Shown piece by piece: positions 1-7,707 of a stretch of DNA of 64,000 nucleotides. Under the pieces are notes generated by a model. The model saw nothing but the letters and a program-made list of their open reading frames with translations, did not search any database and was not told the DNA's origin. The stretch lies in the NCBI RefSeq assembly GCF_012999535.1, contig NZ_JABBWV010000002.1, forward strand, positions 806,001 through 870,000. The letters run 5' to 3'. Numbering within the stretch: position 1 is the first letter of the stretch; every line of letters starts with the position of its first letter. Source of the stretch: Microbispora sp. H11081 (lineage in GTDB: Bacteria > Actinomycetota > Actinomycetes > Streptosporangiales > Streptosporangiaceae). The position numbers and the translations under genes were made by a program.

Positions 1-463
1 TCTCGCTCAGCCGTCGCATCAGCTCTTCCTCGAGCAGCGTCAGCATCTCGTGCGGTCCGTACGCCGTGGCCAGCCGGTCCCGCAGCTCGGCGACGGCGGG
101 CCGGCCCCACAACTGCTCCAACGTCACCGGCCGGTCACACAGCTCGGCCGCGGGCATCGGCAGGAACGGCGCCAGCCCCCACGGCTTGACGTGCGCGCCG
201 ACGGACCGGGTCGGGAGTGGATAGCCGAACTCCAGCGCGCTGGTGGGCATGGTGATCACGCAGCCGTCGGCGTACTCGGCCGTCTCGATGCCGGCGCCGG
301 CGCGGATGCGGAACGGCGCGCCGAGGTTGACGATGAGCAACGCCGCCGGCATCGGCGGCAGCCTCAGCCGGGCGTACGGCGGCGTGCCCTCCAGGTAGTA
401 AAGGTCGTCGATCAGCCCGTCCAGCGGCGGTCGCGGCACTCTGGACACGTACTCCACGCCCAC
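1..463 (-). CDS. AraC-family regulator, N-terminal part (cut by window edge)
   Basis: The reverse strand reads an open frame from a GTG at 463 (or GTG at 457) to the window edge. The translation contains LIDDLYYLEGTPPYARLRLP, followed by a beta-rich segment and EMLTLLEEELMRRLSE. This is the layout of the DUF6597 sensor domain that precedes an AraC-type helix-turn-helix; the DNA-binding part would lie outside the window. An in-frame TGA just upstream bounds the start. The gene lies 40 bp downstream of the lipid kinase on the same strand. A complete relative with the same architecture sits at 12595-13302. The family is recognised with fair confidence; the ligand and targets cannot be told. Confidence 0.6.
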   Translation of the reverse strand, partial: MGVEYVSRVPRPPLDGLIDDLYYLEGTPPYARLRLPPMPAALLIVNLGAPFRIRAGAGIETAEYADGCVITMPTSALEFGYPLPTRSVGAHVKPWGLAPFLPMPAAELCDRPVTLEQLWGRPAVAELRDRLATAYGPHEMLTLLEEELMRRLSE

Positions 464-502
464 AGTCTCGCCGACGCGCCGTCGGCATCGAGCCGTTCGT
501 GG

Positions 503-1459
503 TCAGGCGGGGGTGTCCGGCAGGCAGACCGTGATGGCCTGGGGCACGACTTCGACCGTGATGCGCTCGGCGCGGTCACGGGCTCCCCCGTCCAGTTCGT
601 ACGCCATGGAGGTGCCGAGTTTGACCGACACCTTCCTGGCGCGGGTGATGCGGACGAAGGGGGATTTCTCAGCGTTTCCGGCGCTCATCCGGCCGAGGGC
701 GCGGGCCCACTGGATGGGTCCTTCGGCGGTGGAGACGCCGACTTCGAGCCAGCCGTCGTCGAAGCGGGCGTCCTCGAAGACGTCGATGCCGCCGGTGACG
801 GTGCCGACGTTGCCGACCAGGACGCAGCTCGCGTCGCCTTCGAACCAGTCGTTGCCGTCTATTTTGATTCTCATCGGGGTCACGGCGCCGCCGACGTGGC
901 GCAGGCCGGTCCAGATGTAGGCGAAGCGGCCGAGGCGGTCCTTGAGGCCGCGGTCGGCGTCGGCGATCATCTCGGCGTCGAATCCGACGCCGGCCATGAC
1001 CGCGAAGTGCTCGCCGTTGATCTTGCCGAGGTCCATCTTGGCGCGGCGGCCTTTGAAGCCGATGCGTACGGCCTCGGGCAGGTCCTCGGGGATGCCGAGG
1101 TTGCGGGCGAGCAGGTTGGCGGTCCCCGCGGGGATGACGGCGACGGTGGCGTCGCTTCCGGCCAGTGCGTCGACGCAGCGTTGCACGGTGCCGTCGCCGC
1201 CCCACAGGAAGAACAGGTCCGCGCCGTCCTCGAGGGCCTTGCGGACCTTCTTGGGGGCCTTCTTGCTCTTGGGCACCTCGTACCAGAGCAGGTCGGCGAC
1301 GTCGTGTCCCGTGATGAGCTTGCGGAGCTCGTCGAGCCCACCGCCGATGGTCTTCTTGCGGTGGGCGATGACGGCGACGCGGGGCGCCCTGGCGCGGGGG
1401 GCGGCGGTATCGGCGGTGGCTGATTCGTCCGTGGACCGCCGGTCAGCGGATTTCACCAT
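503..1459 (-). CDS. Diacylglycerol/lipid kinase family protein
   Basis: This is a 318-residue member of the DAGK/YegS/LCB5 lipid kinase family, which phosphorylates lipid hydroxyl groups with ATP. The N-terminal domain carries the nucleotide-binding GGDGTV motif at residues 87-92, followed by PAGTANLLARNLG, the usual second glycine-rich block. The C-terminal beta-sandwich follows (GVGFDAEMI, DDGWLEVGV). I start at the ATG at 1459, just before MVKSADRRS. The upstream in-frame extension is arginine/proline-rich and looks non-coding. The first 25 residues are Ala/Thr-rich and probably disordered. A membrane-lipid or phosphatidic acid role is inferred from the family; the actual substrate cannot be told. 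Confidence 0.88.
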   Translation of the reverse strand: MVKSADRRSTDESATADTAAPRARAPRVAVIAHRKKTIGGGLDELRKLITGHDVADLLWYEVPKSKKAPKKVRKALEDGADLFFLWGGDGTVQRCVDALAGSDATVAVIPAGTANLLARNLGIPEDLPEAVRIGFKGRRAKMDLGKINGEHFAVMAGVGFDAEMIADADRGLKDRLGRFAYIWTGLRHVGGAVTPMRIKIDGNDWFEGDASCVLVGNVGTVTGGIDVFEDARFDDGWLEVGVSTAEGPIQWARALGRMSAGNAEKSPFVRITRARKVSVKLGTSMAYELDGGARDRAERITVEVVPQAITVCLPDTPA

Positions 1460-1488
1460 GGGCTGCCGACTACCCGGACGGGGGGTGG

Positions 1489-1884
1489 TTAGGCGTCGGG
1501 CAGGGTGTAGTCGAGGACGTAGTGGTGACCGTCCTGCAGGCGGATCGTGCCCTCGCCGGTGAGTCCGGCGAGCTCGCCGGTGCCGCTGGTGGGGACGACC
1601 TGCCATCTCAGCCAGTCCTCGCCGTTGTGGCTGCCCGCGCTGTGCTGGAGCACGAAGGTGCCCTTGCGCCCGTGCAGGGTGCCTTCGAAGTGTTCGACGC
1701 CGACGTAGGCGGCGGGGCCGGCGGGGGTGACGACGGTGAGGATCTCGGTGGCGCTGGTGCCCACGAGGTCGCCCTGGAAGGTCTTGGCGATGTGGTTGCG
1801 GCCGAGGGTCGCGCCTTCTTTCTCCTCGGTAGCCAGATCGGTCCAGTTCGTCACGTCGAAGGTTCCGGTCGCGTGTCCGTTCAT
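1489..1884 (-). CDS. DUF3224 domain-containing protein
   Basis: This 131-residue protein matches the DUF3224 family of small beta-barrel proteins common in actinomycetes. Recognisable blocks are an early GTFDVTNW strand, GTSATEILTVVTP, the central HFEGTLHGRKGTFVLQH segment, and GTGELAGLTGEG near the end. I start at ATG 1884 (MNGHATG); an upstream in-frame extension has no family similarity. It is co-oriented with the lipid kinase 30 bp downstream, so they may be cotranscribed. The biochemical role of the family is unknown, although the allene-oxide-cyclase-like barrel suggests small-ligand binding. No catalytic residues are assigned. Confidence 0.85.
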   Translation of the reverse strand: MNGHATGTFDVTNWTDLATEEKEGATLGRNHIAKTFQGDLVGTSATEILTVVTPAGPAAYVGVEHFEGTLHGRKGTFVLQHSAGSHNGEDWLRWQVVPTSGTGELAGLTGEGTIRLQDGHHYVLDYTLPDA

Positions 1885-2000
1885 GGGTCCAGCGTGCCGC
1901 GTGTTCCTGTCATCCTGCGTCAGGTTTGGCGGTGACTTGCGGGTGAGGGCAAGGAGAAATATCGGCGAATGGCGGGAAGCCATCCACTTCGCGGCCGTCC

Positions 2001-2783
2001 ATGACGGATGATCGGAGGCATGGGTTCTCCCCGACCAGCCGTTCCGGCCCTCCCCCGCCGGTCCGTCCAGGCGCGTCCGCCGGGATGCTGACCTCCCCGT
2101 TTCCCGCCGAGGACGGCCTCAGGACCGCGCTCAAGGTGCTCGGTTCCGCGGCGACGGCGCCGCGCCGGGCGCGTGCGTTCGTACGGTCCCAGTTGCGGGG
2201 GTGGGAGCTCGGCCATCTGGCCGAGACGGCGGAGCTGGTGGTGTCGGAGCTGGTGACGAACGCGGTGCGGGCGACGGCGGCGGTGGTCAGCCCGCCGGTC
2301 GCCGCGTCGATGTTCCCGGTTCCCCTGCGTACGGTGGCGCTGCGGGTCCGGGAGTCGTCGGGGCGGGGCAGCCTGTTCATCGAGGTGTGGGACGTCAGCG
2401 AGCGTGAGCCGGTGCGGCCCGATGGCGCGGTCGGTGACGCGGGTGGCGACCCGGGTGGTGCGGTCGAGCGCGAGCTGGGCGAGGGCGGCAGGGGGCTGGC
2501 GCTGGTCGGGGACCTGGCGCGGAGCTGGGGCCACTACCCGGCGCCGGACCGGGGCAAGATCGTGTGGTGTGAGCTGGCCATCGTCCCGGCGGACGCGGCC
2601 CGCCAGGCGTGTCCTCCGGGTGCGCAGGACGCCGGCTCCATGCGGTGTGAACGGCAGTCTCCGGCCGGGGAGCTGCCACGGCGGGTGCGGCGGCATCCGG
2701 TGGGCGTGCGCGCGGACGGCCCGGACGAGGCGACGTTGCTGCGGGTGCTGCAGGGCTTGCGGGCGCTCGACGTGCGCGGCTGA
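2001..2783 (+). CDS. ATP-binding protein, RsbW/SpoIIAB-like anti-sigma kinase fold
   Basis: A GHKL ATPase (HATPase_c_2 type) of 260 residues. The N box is ELVVSELVTNAVRAT, the G1 region is WDVSEREPV and the G2 region is GEGGRGLALV. These are the hallmarks of actinomycete stand-alone regulators that phosphorylate anti-anti-sigma partners or act as orphan switch kinases. The first 28 residues are proline-rich, and an internal ATG at 2085 is an alternative start. The C-terminal ~60 residues after the ATPase fold are basic and not recognised. It is divergent from the DUF3224 gene and convergent with the universal stress gene. No sigma factor or antagonist lies next to it, so its partner is unknown. 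Confidence 0.8.
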   Translation: MTDDRRHGFSPTSRSGPPPPVRPGASAGMLTSPFPAEDGLRTALKVLGSAATAPRRARAFVRSQLRGWELGHLAETAELVVSELVTNAVRATAAVVSPPVAASMFPVPLRTVALRVRESSGRGSLFIEVWDVSEREPVRPDGAVGDAGGDPGGAVERELGEGGRGLALVGDLARSWGHYPAPDRGKIVWCELAIVPADAARQACPPGAQDAGSMRCERQSPAGELPRRVRRHPVGVRADGPDEATLLRVLQGLRALDVRG

Positions 2784-2796
2784 ACGCCCGGGCGGG

Positions 2797-3246
2797 TCAG
2801 GGGACGACGGTGACCGGCCAGCGGCCGACGCGGACCAGGCGGAGCGCGACCGAGCCGATGAAACGGTGGCCTGCCTGGGTGGAGGCCCCGACCACCACCC
2901 CGTCCGCTTTGATCTCGTCGGCGATTCTGGCGAGGACGCCGACGGCGTCGCCGTATTCGGTGCGGAAGGTGTAGTCGACGCGTGAATGGGCGGCCTGAGC
3001 GAAGCGTTCGACCTGGTCGCGTAGCTCCGCGGCGACCTGCTCCCCCGCCTCGATCACCGATGCCGACGCGGCGGGCATCATCGTGCTGATCGAGCCCGGG
3101 TCGGTGACGTGGACGAGGACGACGTGCGAGCCCTGGCGGCGGGCGAGTCCCCAGGCGTAGGCGGCGGCTCTCATGGAGGTCTCCGAGCCGTCGATTCCGA
3201 CGAGGATCACCCGGGGGCCGTCGGTGCCCAGCTCGAACGTGCTCAC
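2797..3246 (-). CDS. Universal stress protein (UspA family)
   Basis: A 149-residue single-domain USP. The N-terminal strand VILVGIDGSETS carries the conserved Asp. HVVLVHVTDP follows, and the C-terminal half has GVVVGASTQAGHRFIGSVALRL followed by PVTVV. The ATP-binding type carries G-2X-G-9X-G-S/T. Here the loop is GASTQAG, so nucleotide binding is plausible but not certain. The GTG at 3246 is chosen because the frame upstream is low-complexity and similarity begins at the first strand. It converges on the ATPase gene (14 bp between stops) and diverges from the ABC exporter. A general stress or dormancy role is inferred from the family. Confidence 0.82.
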   Translation of the reverse strand: MSTFELGTDGPRVILVGIDGSETSMRAAAYAWGLARRQGSHVVLVHVTDPGSISTMMPAASASVIEAGEQVAAELRDQVERFAQAAHSRVDYTFRTEYGDAVGVLARIADEIKADGVVVGASTQAGHRFIGSVALRLVRVGRWPVTVVP

Positions 3247-3381
3247 GCGAGTCAGCGTACGACGTGGGCCGAGGCGTGCGGGCACCGGATGGGGTGGCCG
3301 GGGAGGCGGCCCAAGGGGACGGCGGGCGGCGCGGATAACCTGTTGCGGAAATGTCGGGGCCGTTGGTTAGGGTCTCGGATC

Positions 3382-4317
3382 GTGGCTGGTCAACCTCTGA
3401 TCTACGCGCGCGGCCTGGTCAAACGCTTCGGGGACTTCACCGCTGTCGACGGGATCGACCTTGAGGTGGCGCCGGGAGAGGCGTTCGGTTTCCTCGGGCC
3501 CAACGGGGCCGGTAAGTCCTCCACCATGCGGATGATCGGCTGTGTGTCCACGCCGACGTCGGGTGAGCTGCGGATCCTGGGCATGGACGCGGTGCGTGAC
3601 GGGCCGAGGATCAGGGCGCGGCTGGGGGTGTGTCCGCAGTTGGACAACCTCGATCCGGACCTGACGGTGCGGGAGAACCTGGTGACGTACGCCCGTTATT
3701 TCGGGCTGTCGCGGGCGGAGAGCCGTCGCAGGGCCGAGGAGTTGCTGCGGTTCGTGCAGCTGTCCGAGCGTGCGGACGGGAAGGTCGAGCCGCTGTCGGG
3801 GGGCATGAAGCGGCGGCTGACGATCGCGCGGGCGATGGTGAACGATCCCGAGATCGTGCTGCTCGACGAGCCGACGACGGGGTTGGACCCGCAGGCCCGG
3901 CATCTGTTGTGGGAGCGGTTGTTCCGGCTGAAGCAGCGGGGCGTCACGCTGGTGCTGACGACGCACTACATGGACGAGGCCGAGCAGTTGTGCGACCGGC
4001 TGGTGGTGATGGACGGCGGCAGGATCGTGGCGGAGGGGTCGCCGCGGTCGCTGATCGAGACCTACTCGACGGCCGAGGTGGTCGAGTTGCGTTTTCCCGG
4101 CATGCCGGAGTCGGCGGCGCGGCATGTGGCGGCGCTGGAGGGGGTCGGCAAGCGGGTGGATCCGCTGCCCGACCGGGTGCTGGTCTACGTGGACGACGGC
4201 GACGCGGCGTTGGCGGAGATCCAGCGGCGAGGGCTGGAGCCGTCGAGTGTGCTGGTGCGGAGGTCGACGCTGGAGGACGTGTTCCTCCACCTGACCGGCC
4301 GGACGTTGGTGGACTGA
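3382..4317 (+). CDS. ABC exporter ATP-binding protein (DrrA/NodI-like)
   Basis: A 311-residue ATPase of the ABC-2 exporter class. The Walker A motif is GPNGAGKSST, the Q loop is CPQLDNLDPDLTV, the signature is LSGGMKRRLTIARAMV, Walker B is IVLLDEPTTGLD, and the H loop is LVLTTHYMDEAEQLCD. The ~90-residue C-terminal extension after the ATPase fold is typical of daunorubicin-resistance DrrA-like proteins. I start at GTG 3382. A TAGGGT hexamer about 8 nt before it suggests a leaderless start, and no Shine-Dalgarno is visible. The two permease genes follow at once (1-nt gap, then a TGATG overlap), so the three form one operon. Substrate unknown; drug, antibiotic or polysaccharide export are the family options. 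Confidence 0.93.
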   Translation: MAGQPLIYARGLVKRFGDFTAVDGIDLEVAPGEAFGFLGPNGAGKSSTMRMIGCVSTPTSGELRILGMDAVRDGPRIRARLGVCPQLDNLDPDLTVRENLVTYARYFGLSRAESRRRAEELLRFVQLSERADGKVEPLSGGMKRRLTIARAMVNDPEIVLLDEPTTGLDPQARHLLWERLFRLKQRGVTLVLTTHYMDEAEQLCDRLVVMDGGRIVAEGSPRSLIETYSTAEVVELRFPGMPESAARHVAALEGVGKRVDPLPDRVLVYVDDGDAALAEIQRRGLEPSSVLVRRSTLEDVFLHLTGRTLVD

Positions 4318-4318
4318 G

Positions 4319-5092
4319 GTGGTCGTGGTCCAGGGGGCGCATCCGACGGTCGCGGTGCTGGAGCGGCATCTGACCTTGTACCGGCGGCTGTGGCAGGCGT
4401 CGGTGTTCTCCTCGTTCGTGCTGCCGGTGTTGTTCCTGCTGAGCATCGGCATCGGCGTGGGTGGTTATGTCGGCAGGCTGCAGGGGGTCGACTACCTGTC
4501 GTGGATCGTGCCGGGTGTGCTCGCGTCGACGGTCTTCCAGATCGCGGTGGGTGAGTCGACGTACTCGGTTCTCGGGGACTTCAAGTGGGTCCGGGCCTAT
4601 CACGCGATGCGTGCGACGCCGGTGGGGCCGGCGGACATGGTGCGGGGTCAGCTGCTCTACCTGGTGATCCGGGCGACGGTCGCGGTGGTGGCGTTCCTGG
4701 TCGTGGTGGTGTTCTTCGGCGGGCTGCATTCGCCGTGGGCGCTGGTCACTCCGCTGGTGTGCGCGGTGCTGACGGTGTCGGTGGCCGCGCCGGTGACGGC
4801 GTTCGCGGCCACGATCGAGCATGACAGTTACTTCTCGCTGCTGTTCCGGTTCGTGGTGCTGCCTTCGTCGTTGTTCGCGGGGGTGTTCTTCCCGGTGGAG
4901 CAGTTGACGGCGGTGTTGCGCCCGCTGGCGTACGCCTCGCCGTTGTGGCACGGGGTGGAGTTGTGCCGGGCGGCGACGCTCGGCAGGGCTCCGGCCTGGC
5001 CGGTCGTGGTGCATGCCGGGTATCTGCTGGCGTGGGCGGCGGTGGGGTTCTTCCTGGCGGTGCGGGCGTTCCGGCGGAGGTTGGAGGACTGA
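4319..5092 (+). CDS. ABC-2 type transporter permease (DrrB/NodJ-like), first
   Basis: A 257-residue integral membrane protein with about six helices, for example SFVLPVLFLLSIGIGVGGYVG, AVVAFLVVVVFF and the last helix near LAWAAVGFFLAVRAF. It has the ABC-2 family motif ASPLWHGVELCRAATLG near the C terminus. The GTG start lies one base after the ATPase stop, so translation is probably coupled. With its paralogue downstream it would form a heterodimeric channel energised by the ATPase. DrrA-type systems usually have one permease gene; a NodIJ-like system with two is a less common arrangement. Confidence 0.9.
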   Translation: MVVVQGAHPTVAVLERHLTLYRRLWQASVFSSFVLPVLFLLSIGIGVGGYVGRLQGVDYLSWIVPGVLASTVFQIAVGESTYSVLGDFKWVRAYHAMRATPVGPADMVRGQLLYLVIRATVAVVAFLVVVVFFGGLHSPWALVTPLVCAVLTVSVAAPVTAFAATIEHDSYFSLLFRFVVLPSSLFAGVFFPVEQLTAVLRPLAYASPLWHGVELCRAATLGRAPAWPVVVHAGYLLAWAAVGFFLAVRAFRRRLED

Positions 5093-5892
5093 TGGTGACC
5101 GCGCTGGTGGCGTCCCGGGTCTCCCCCGGCCGGGTGGGCGCGGTCATCGGCCGCAACGTGGGGGCGCTGCGCTCCGGGCCGTCGTACTGGATCATCCTGG
5201 TGTCGGGTTTCTTCGAGCCGTTGCTGTATCTGCTGTCGATCGGGGTCGGCGTCGGCGCGCTGGTCGGTGACCTGACGGTGGACGGGCGGACCATGTCGTA
5301 CGCGGCGTTCGTCGCGCCGGCGATGCTGGCTGTCTCGGCGATGTCGGGGGCGCTGGCGGAGACGACGTTCAACTTCTTCTTCAAGTTGAAGTACATGAAG
5401 ACGTTCGAGGCGGTGCTGGCGACGCCGGTGCGGCCGATCGAGATCGCGGTGGGCGAGCTGGTCTGGGCGATCGTGCGTGGTTCGCTCTACACCGCGATCT
5501 TCCTGGTCGTGATGGTCGCGATGGGGCTGACGGAGCCCGGCTGGGCGGTGGCGGCGTTTCCGGCGACGGTGCTGGTGGGGCTGGCCTTCGGCGGGCTGGG
5601 GATGGCGGTCAGCACGCTGATGCGCGGCTGGCAGGATTTCGACCTGATGAGCACTGGGCAGTTCGCGTTGTTCCTGTTCTCCGGGACGTTCTCCCCCGTG
5701 CGGGACTATCCGGCGGCGGTCGAGGTGGTGGTCCAGCTCACGCCGCTCTATCACGCGGTGGAGTTGGTGCGGGGTCTGTGCATGGGGGTGCTGGAGTGGG
5801 GGCTGCTGGGGCATGCGGCCTATCTGGTGGCGTTGGCCTGGGCGGGGGTGTGGTTCGCCTCCCGGCGCCTGAGCCGGGTGCTGTGCGACTGA
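5092..5892 (+). CDS. ABC-2 type transporter permease (DrrB/NodJ-like), second
   Basis: A 266-residue paralogue of the preceding permease, sharing FFEPLLYLLSIGVGVGALVG near the N terminus and TPLYHAVELVRGLCMG near the C terminus, with about six membrane helices. Its ATG overlaps the previous stop as TGATG, which implies coupled translation at matched levels and a heterodimer. The TTFNFFFKLKYMKTFEAVLATP loop is the cytoplasmic coupling region typical of ABC-2 permeases. A GC-rich hairpin follows the stop. The cargo is unknown; no biosynthetic genes in the window point to one. Confidence 0.9.
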   Translation: MVTALVASRVSPGRVGAVIGRNVGALRSGPSYWIILVSGFFEPLLYLLSIGVGVGALVGDLTVDGRTMSYAAFVAPAMLAVSAMSGALAETTFNFFFKLKYMKTFEAVLATPVRPIEIAVGELVWAIVRGSLYTAIFLVVMVAMGLTEPGWAVAAFPATVLVGLAFGGLGMAVSTLMRGWQDFDLMSTGQFALFLFSGTFSPVRDYPAAVEVVVQLTPLYHAVELVRGLCMGVLEWGLLGHAAYLVALAWAGVWFASRRLSRVLCD

Positions 5893-5924
5893 CGGCGCGG
5901 TCTCCCCTCTCCCGGCCCGCGCCG
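5893..5924. terminator. GC hairpin between convergent genes
   Basis: CGGCGCGG at 5893-5900 pairs perfectly with CCGCGCCG at 5917-5924 around a 16-nt loop, directly after the exporter operon stop. No U tract follows, as is usual in actinomycetes. It lies between convergent genes and could serve either strand. Confidence 0.45.
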
Positions 5925-5936
5925 GTGTCCTGGCGT

Positions 5937-7037
5937 TCAGGCGGCGGGCGGGCCGATCCGCACGCGGTCGCTGTCGTCGTCCGACAGGAACGCCGCCAGT
6001 GACCGCCCCTCCTCGGTCACGGCGGCGTGGTCGGATCGGGTGAGGCGGCGCAGCGGGGTGACGACGAGGGTGCCGGTGGTGACGGTCCAGGTCGCGGCGA
6101 CCCTGCCGTCCACCAGGACGACGCGGGCGCCGGCGACCGACAGGCCGCGGTGGGCGTCGTCGATGATTCGGCCGCGGTCGTGGTAGCCGAGGATCGCGTT
6201 GTCGAACGCGGGCAGGAAGCGCACGGGCGCGGGGGTGTCGGGGTCGGGGCGCGGCGCGTCGGGCAGGTCCAGCAGGTGCCGTCCTCGTTCGTCGCGGAAG
6301 GCGACGAGTTCTCCGCGTACGGCTTCGACCGCGCCGGGCAGCCTGGCAAGGCCGCACCAGGCGCGCAGGTCGGCGGACGCGGCGGGCCCGTAGGCGGCCA
6401 GATAGCGGCGGACCAGCGCCTGGCCCGCCTGGTCGGGTCCGTCGGTGGGAAGCGGGGCGAGGTCGCGTCCCAGCCAGGTGGTGAGGGGAAGGTTGCGCAC
6501 CCCTGATCTGGTGCGCCACAGTCCGCGCGGGGGCAGTTGGGCCATCGGGATGAGGGCAGCGACGAGCAGTTCGCCCAGTGCCCGGCGCGGCGGCGCGGGC
6601 CAGCGGCCGGCGAGCGCGTCGACGAGTTCGGCCATTGTGCGGGGCTGTCCGTCGGCCATGACCTCCCGGCCGGCCTTCGCCACCTCGCCAGGGTCGAGCC
6701 CGGCGAGTTCGCGGCGGTAGGTGGCCAGCACTCGTTGGCGCAGCATGGCGTCGTGCCGGGCGCGCCAGGCGAGGGCGTCGGCGGCGGTGACGAGGTGGAC
6801 GGTGCGGCGCATCAGGTGGGTGCGCACCACGTGGCGTCCGGTCAGCAGATCGTCCAAGGTGGTGGGGTGGAAGGCCCGCACCCGCGACCACAGCCCGACG
6901 AACGGCTCCTGCGGTTCCTGCGCCTGCATGCCGCACAGGTGCGCGACGACGTCGAGGGCGGGGGCGGCGGTGCGTTCGAGCAGGAACTGCCGGGCGAGCG
7001 TGGCGCGGTTCAGCGCGCGGTTGCCGAGGACCGTCAA
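5937..7037 (-). CDS. AlkZ-like winged-helix DNA glycosylase family (HTH_42)
   Basis: A 366-residue member of the winged-helix HTH_42 family that includes AlkZ and YcaQ, monofunctional glycosylases that unhook bulky N-alkyl adducts and interstrand cross-links. The N-terminal helix ends in GMQAQEPQEPF. Gln38 and Gln40 form the QxQ motif at the position of the AlkZ catalytic pair. RRTVHLV, the winged-helix region and the C-terminal barrel segment (VRFLPAFDNAILGY, then VLVDGRVAATW) follow in order. I start at TTG 7037 because similarity begins there; no strong ribosome site is visible, so the start is uncertain. Catalytic activity is inferred from the motif. The gene converges on the ABC exporter. 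Confidence 0.8.
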   Translation of the reverse strand: MTVLGNRALNRATLARQFLLERTAAPALDVVAHLCGMQAQEPQEPFVGLWSRVRAFHPTTLDDLLTGRHVVRTHLMRRTVHLVTAADALAWRARHDAMLRQRVLATYRRELAGLDPGEVAKAGREVMADGQPRTMAELVDALAGRWPAPPRRALGELLVAALIPMAQLPPRGLWRTRSGVRNLPLTTWLGRDLAPLPTDGPDQAGQALVRRYLAAYGPAASADLRAWCGLARLPGAVEAVRGELVAFRDERGRHLLDLPDAPRPDPDTPAPVRFLPAFDNAILGYHDRGRIIDDAHRGLSVAGARVVLVDGRVAATWTVTTGTLVVTPLRRLTRSDHAAVTEEGRSLAAFLSDDDSDRVRIGPPAA

Positions 7038-7117
7038 TGGTGTGAGTCCGATTCCTCTTCGATTCGACAGGTGAGGGGGCGGCGGGTGGATGCCCGCCGC
7101 GTTCCTTCGCTGGGGTC

Positions 7118-7540
7118 TCAGCCGTGGTGGGGTGCCGCGACGTCCAGGACCCAGGTGATGCCGAAGGGGTCCTTGAGCATGCCGTAGAGCGGCGCCCACT
7201 GCGCGGGCTGGAGCGGCCGCACGATGGTCGAGCCTACGGTCAGCCTGTCCCAGAGGGTGGTGATCTCGTCGGTGTCGTCGCCGCGTACGGAGACGAAGAC
7301 GGCGTTCTCGCCCGGGTTCCAGGGGGTGTGGGAGGGCACGTCGTAGGCCATGACGTGGAAGCCGTTCCCCGCGACCACCTGGCCCCACATCACCCAGTCC
7401 GCCTCGTCCGGGTTCTGCGCGTTGCCGGCGTCCTTGTAGGTGACGGCGGCGACGTCCCCGCCGAAGACGGAGTGGTAGAAGTCGAGCGCCGCGCGGGCGT
7501 CGCCGCGGAAGTTCAGGTGGGTCGTGGTGGTGATGGGCAT
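7118..7540 (-). CDS. VOC family protein, PhnB-like
   Basis: A 140-residue glyoxalase-fold protein of the PhnB/YjdN type. It shows HLNFRGDARAALDFYHSVFGG at the start, a central VMAYDVPSH strand, and a closing GMLKDPFGITWVLDV segment. These are the paired beta-alpha-beta-beta-beta units of the VOC superfamily. Relatives bind metals or sequester drugs, but the activity of this group is mostly unassigned. It is divergent from the WYL regulator at 7708, with an 8+8 bp inverted repeat between them, so it is the likely target of that regulator. Confidence 0.88.
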   Translation of the reverse strand: MPITTTTHLNFRGDARAALDFYHSVFGGDVAAVTYKDAGNAQNPDEADWVMWGQVVAGNGFHVMAYDVPSHTPWNPGENAVFVSVRGDDTDEITTLWDRLTVGSTIVRPLQPAQWAPLYGMLKDPFGITWVLDVAAPHHG

Positions 7541-7665
7541 GATCGCTCCTCGCGATGGGTCACTGGGGCCGGCGCCGGACGTGGTCGTGCCGGAATCGGC
7601 CGGGCATGCGTCGCTGACGCGCGTTGCGGTCCCGGCCGTCGTCGATGACCTCAGGTTTCCATTGG

Positions 7666-7688
7666 TAGAGGACAGGGTGAGTCCTCTA
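7666..7688. promoter_or_regulatory. Inverted repeat, likely operator of the WYL regulator
   Basis: TAGAGGAC (7666-7673) and GTCCTCTA (7681-7688) are perfect 8-bp arms around AGGGTGA. The site lies between the divergent VOC and WYL genes, 11-20 bp before the regulator start. Its position suits a site controlling both genes; binding is inferred. Confidence 0.6.
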
Positions 7689-7707
7689 TTGGCGCAGGAT
7701 GGGTCTC

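Noticed and set aside
2785-2794. CGCCCGGGCG palindrome between ATPase and universal stress genes as a terminator
   Set aside because: It has no loop and only 5-bp arms, expected often by chance at this GC content.
4828-6936. Long minus-strand frame across the permeases and part of the glycosylase gene
   Set aside because: Arg/Pro/His-rich translation with no domain; three well-supported genes occupy the same DNA in other frames.
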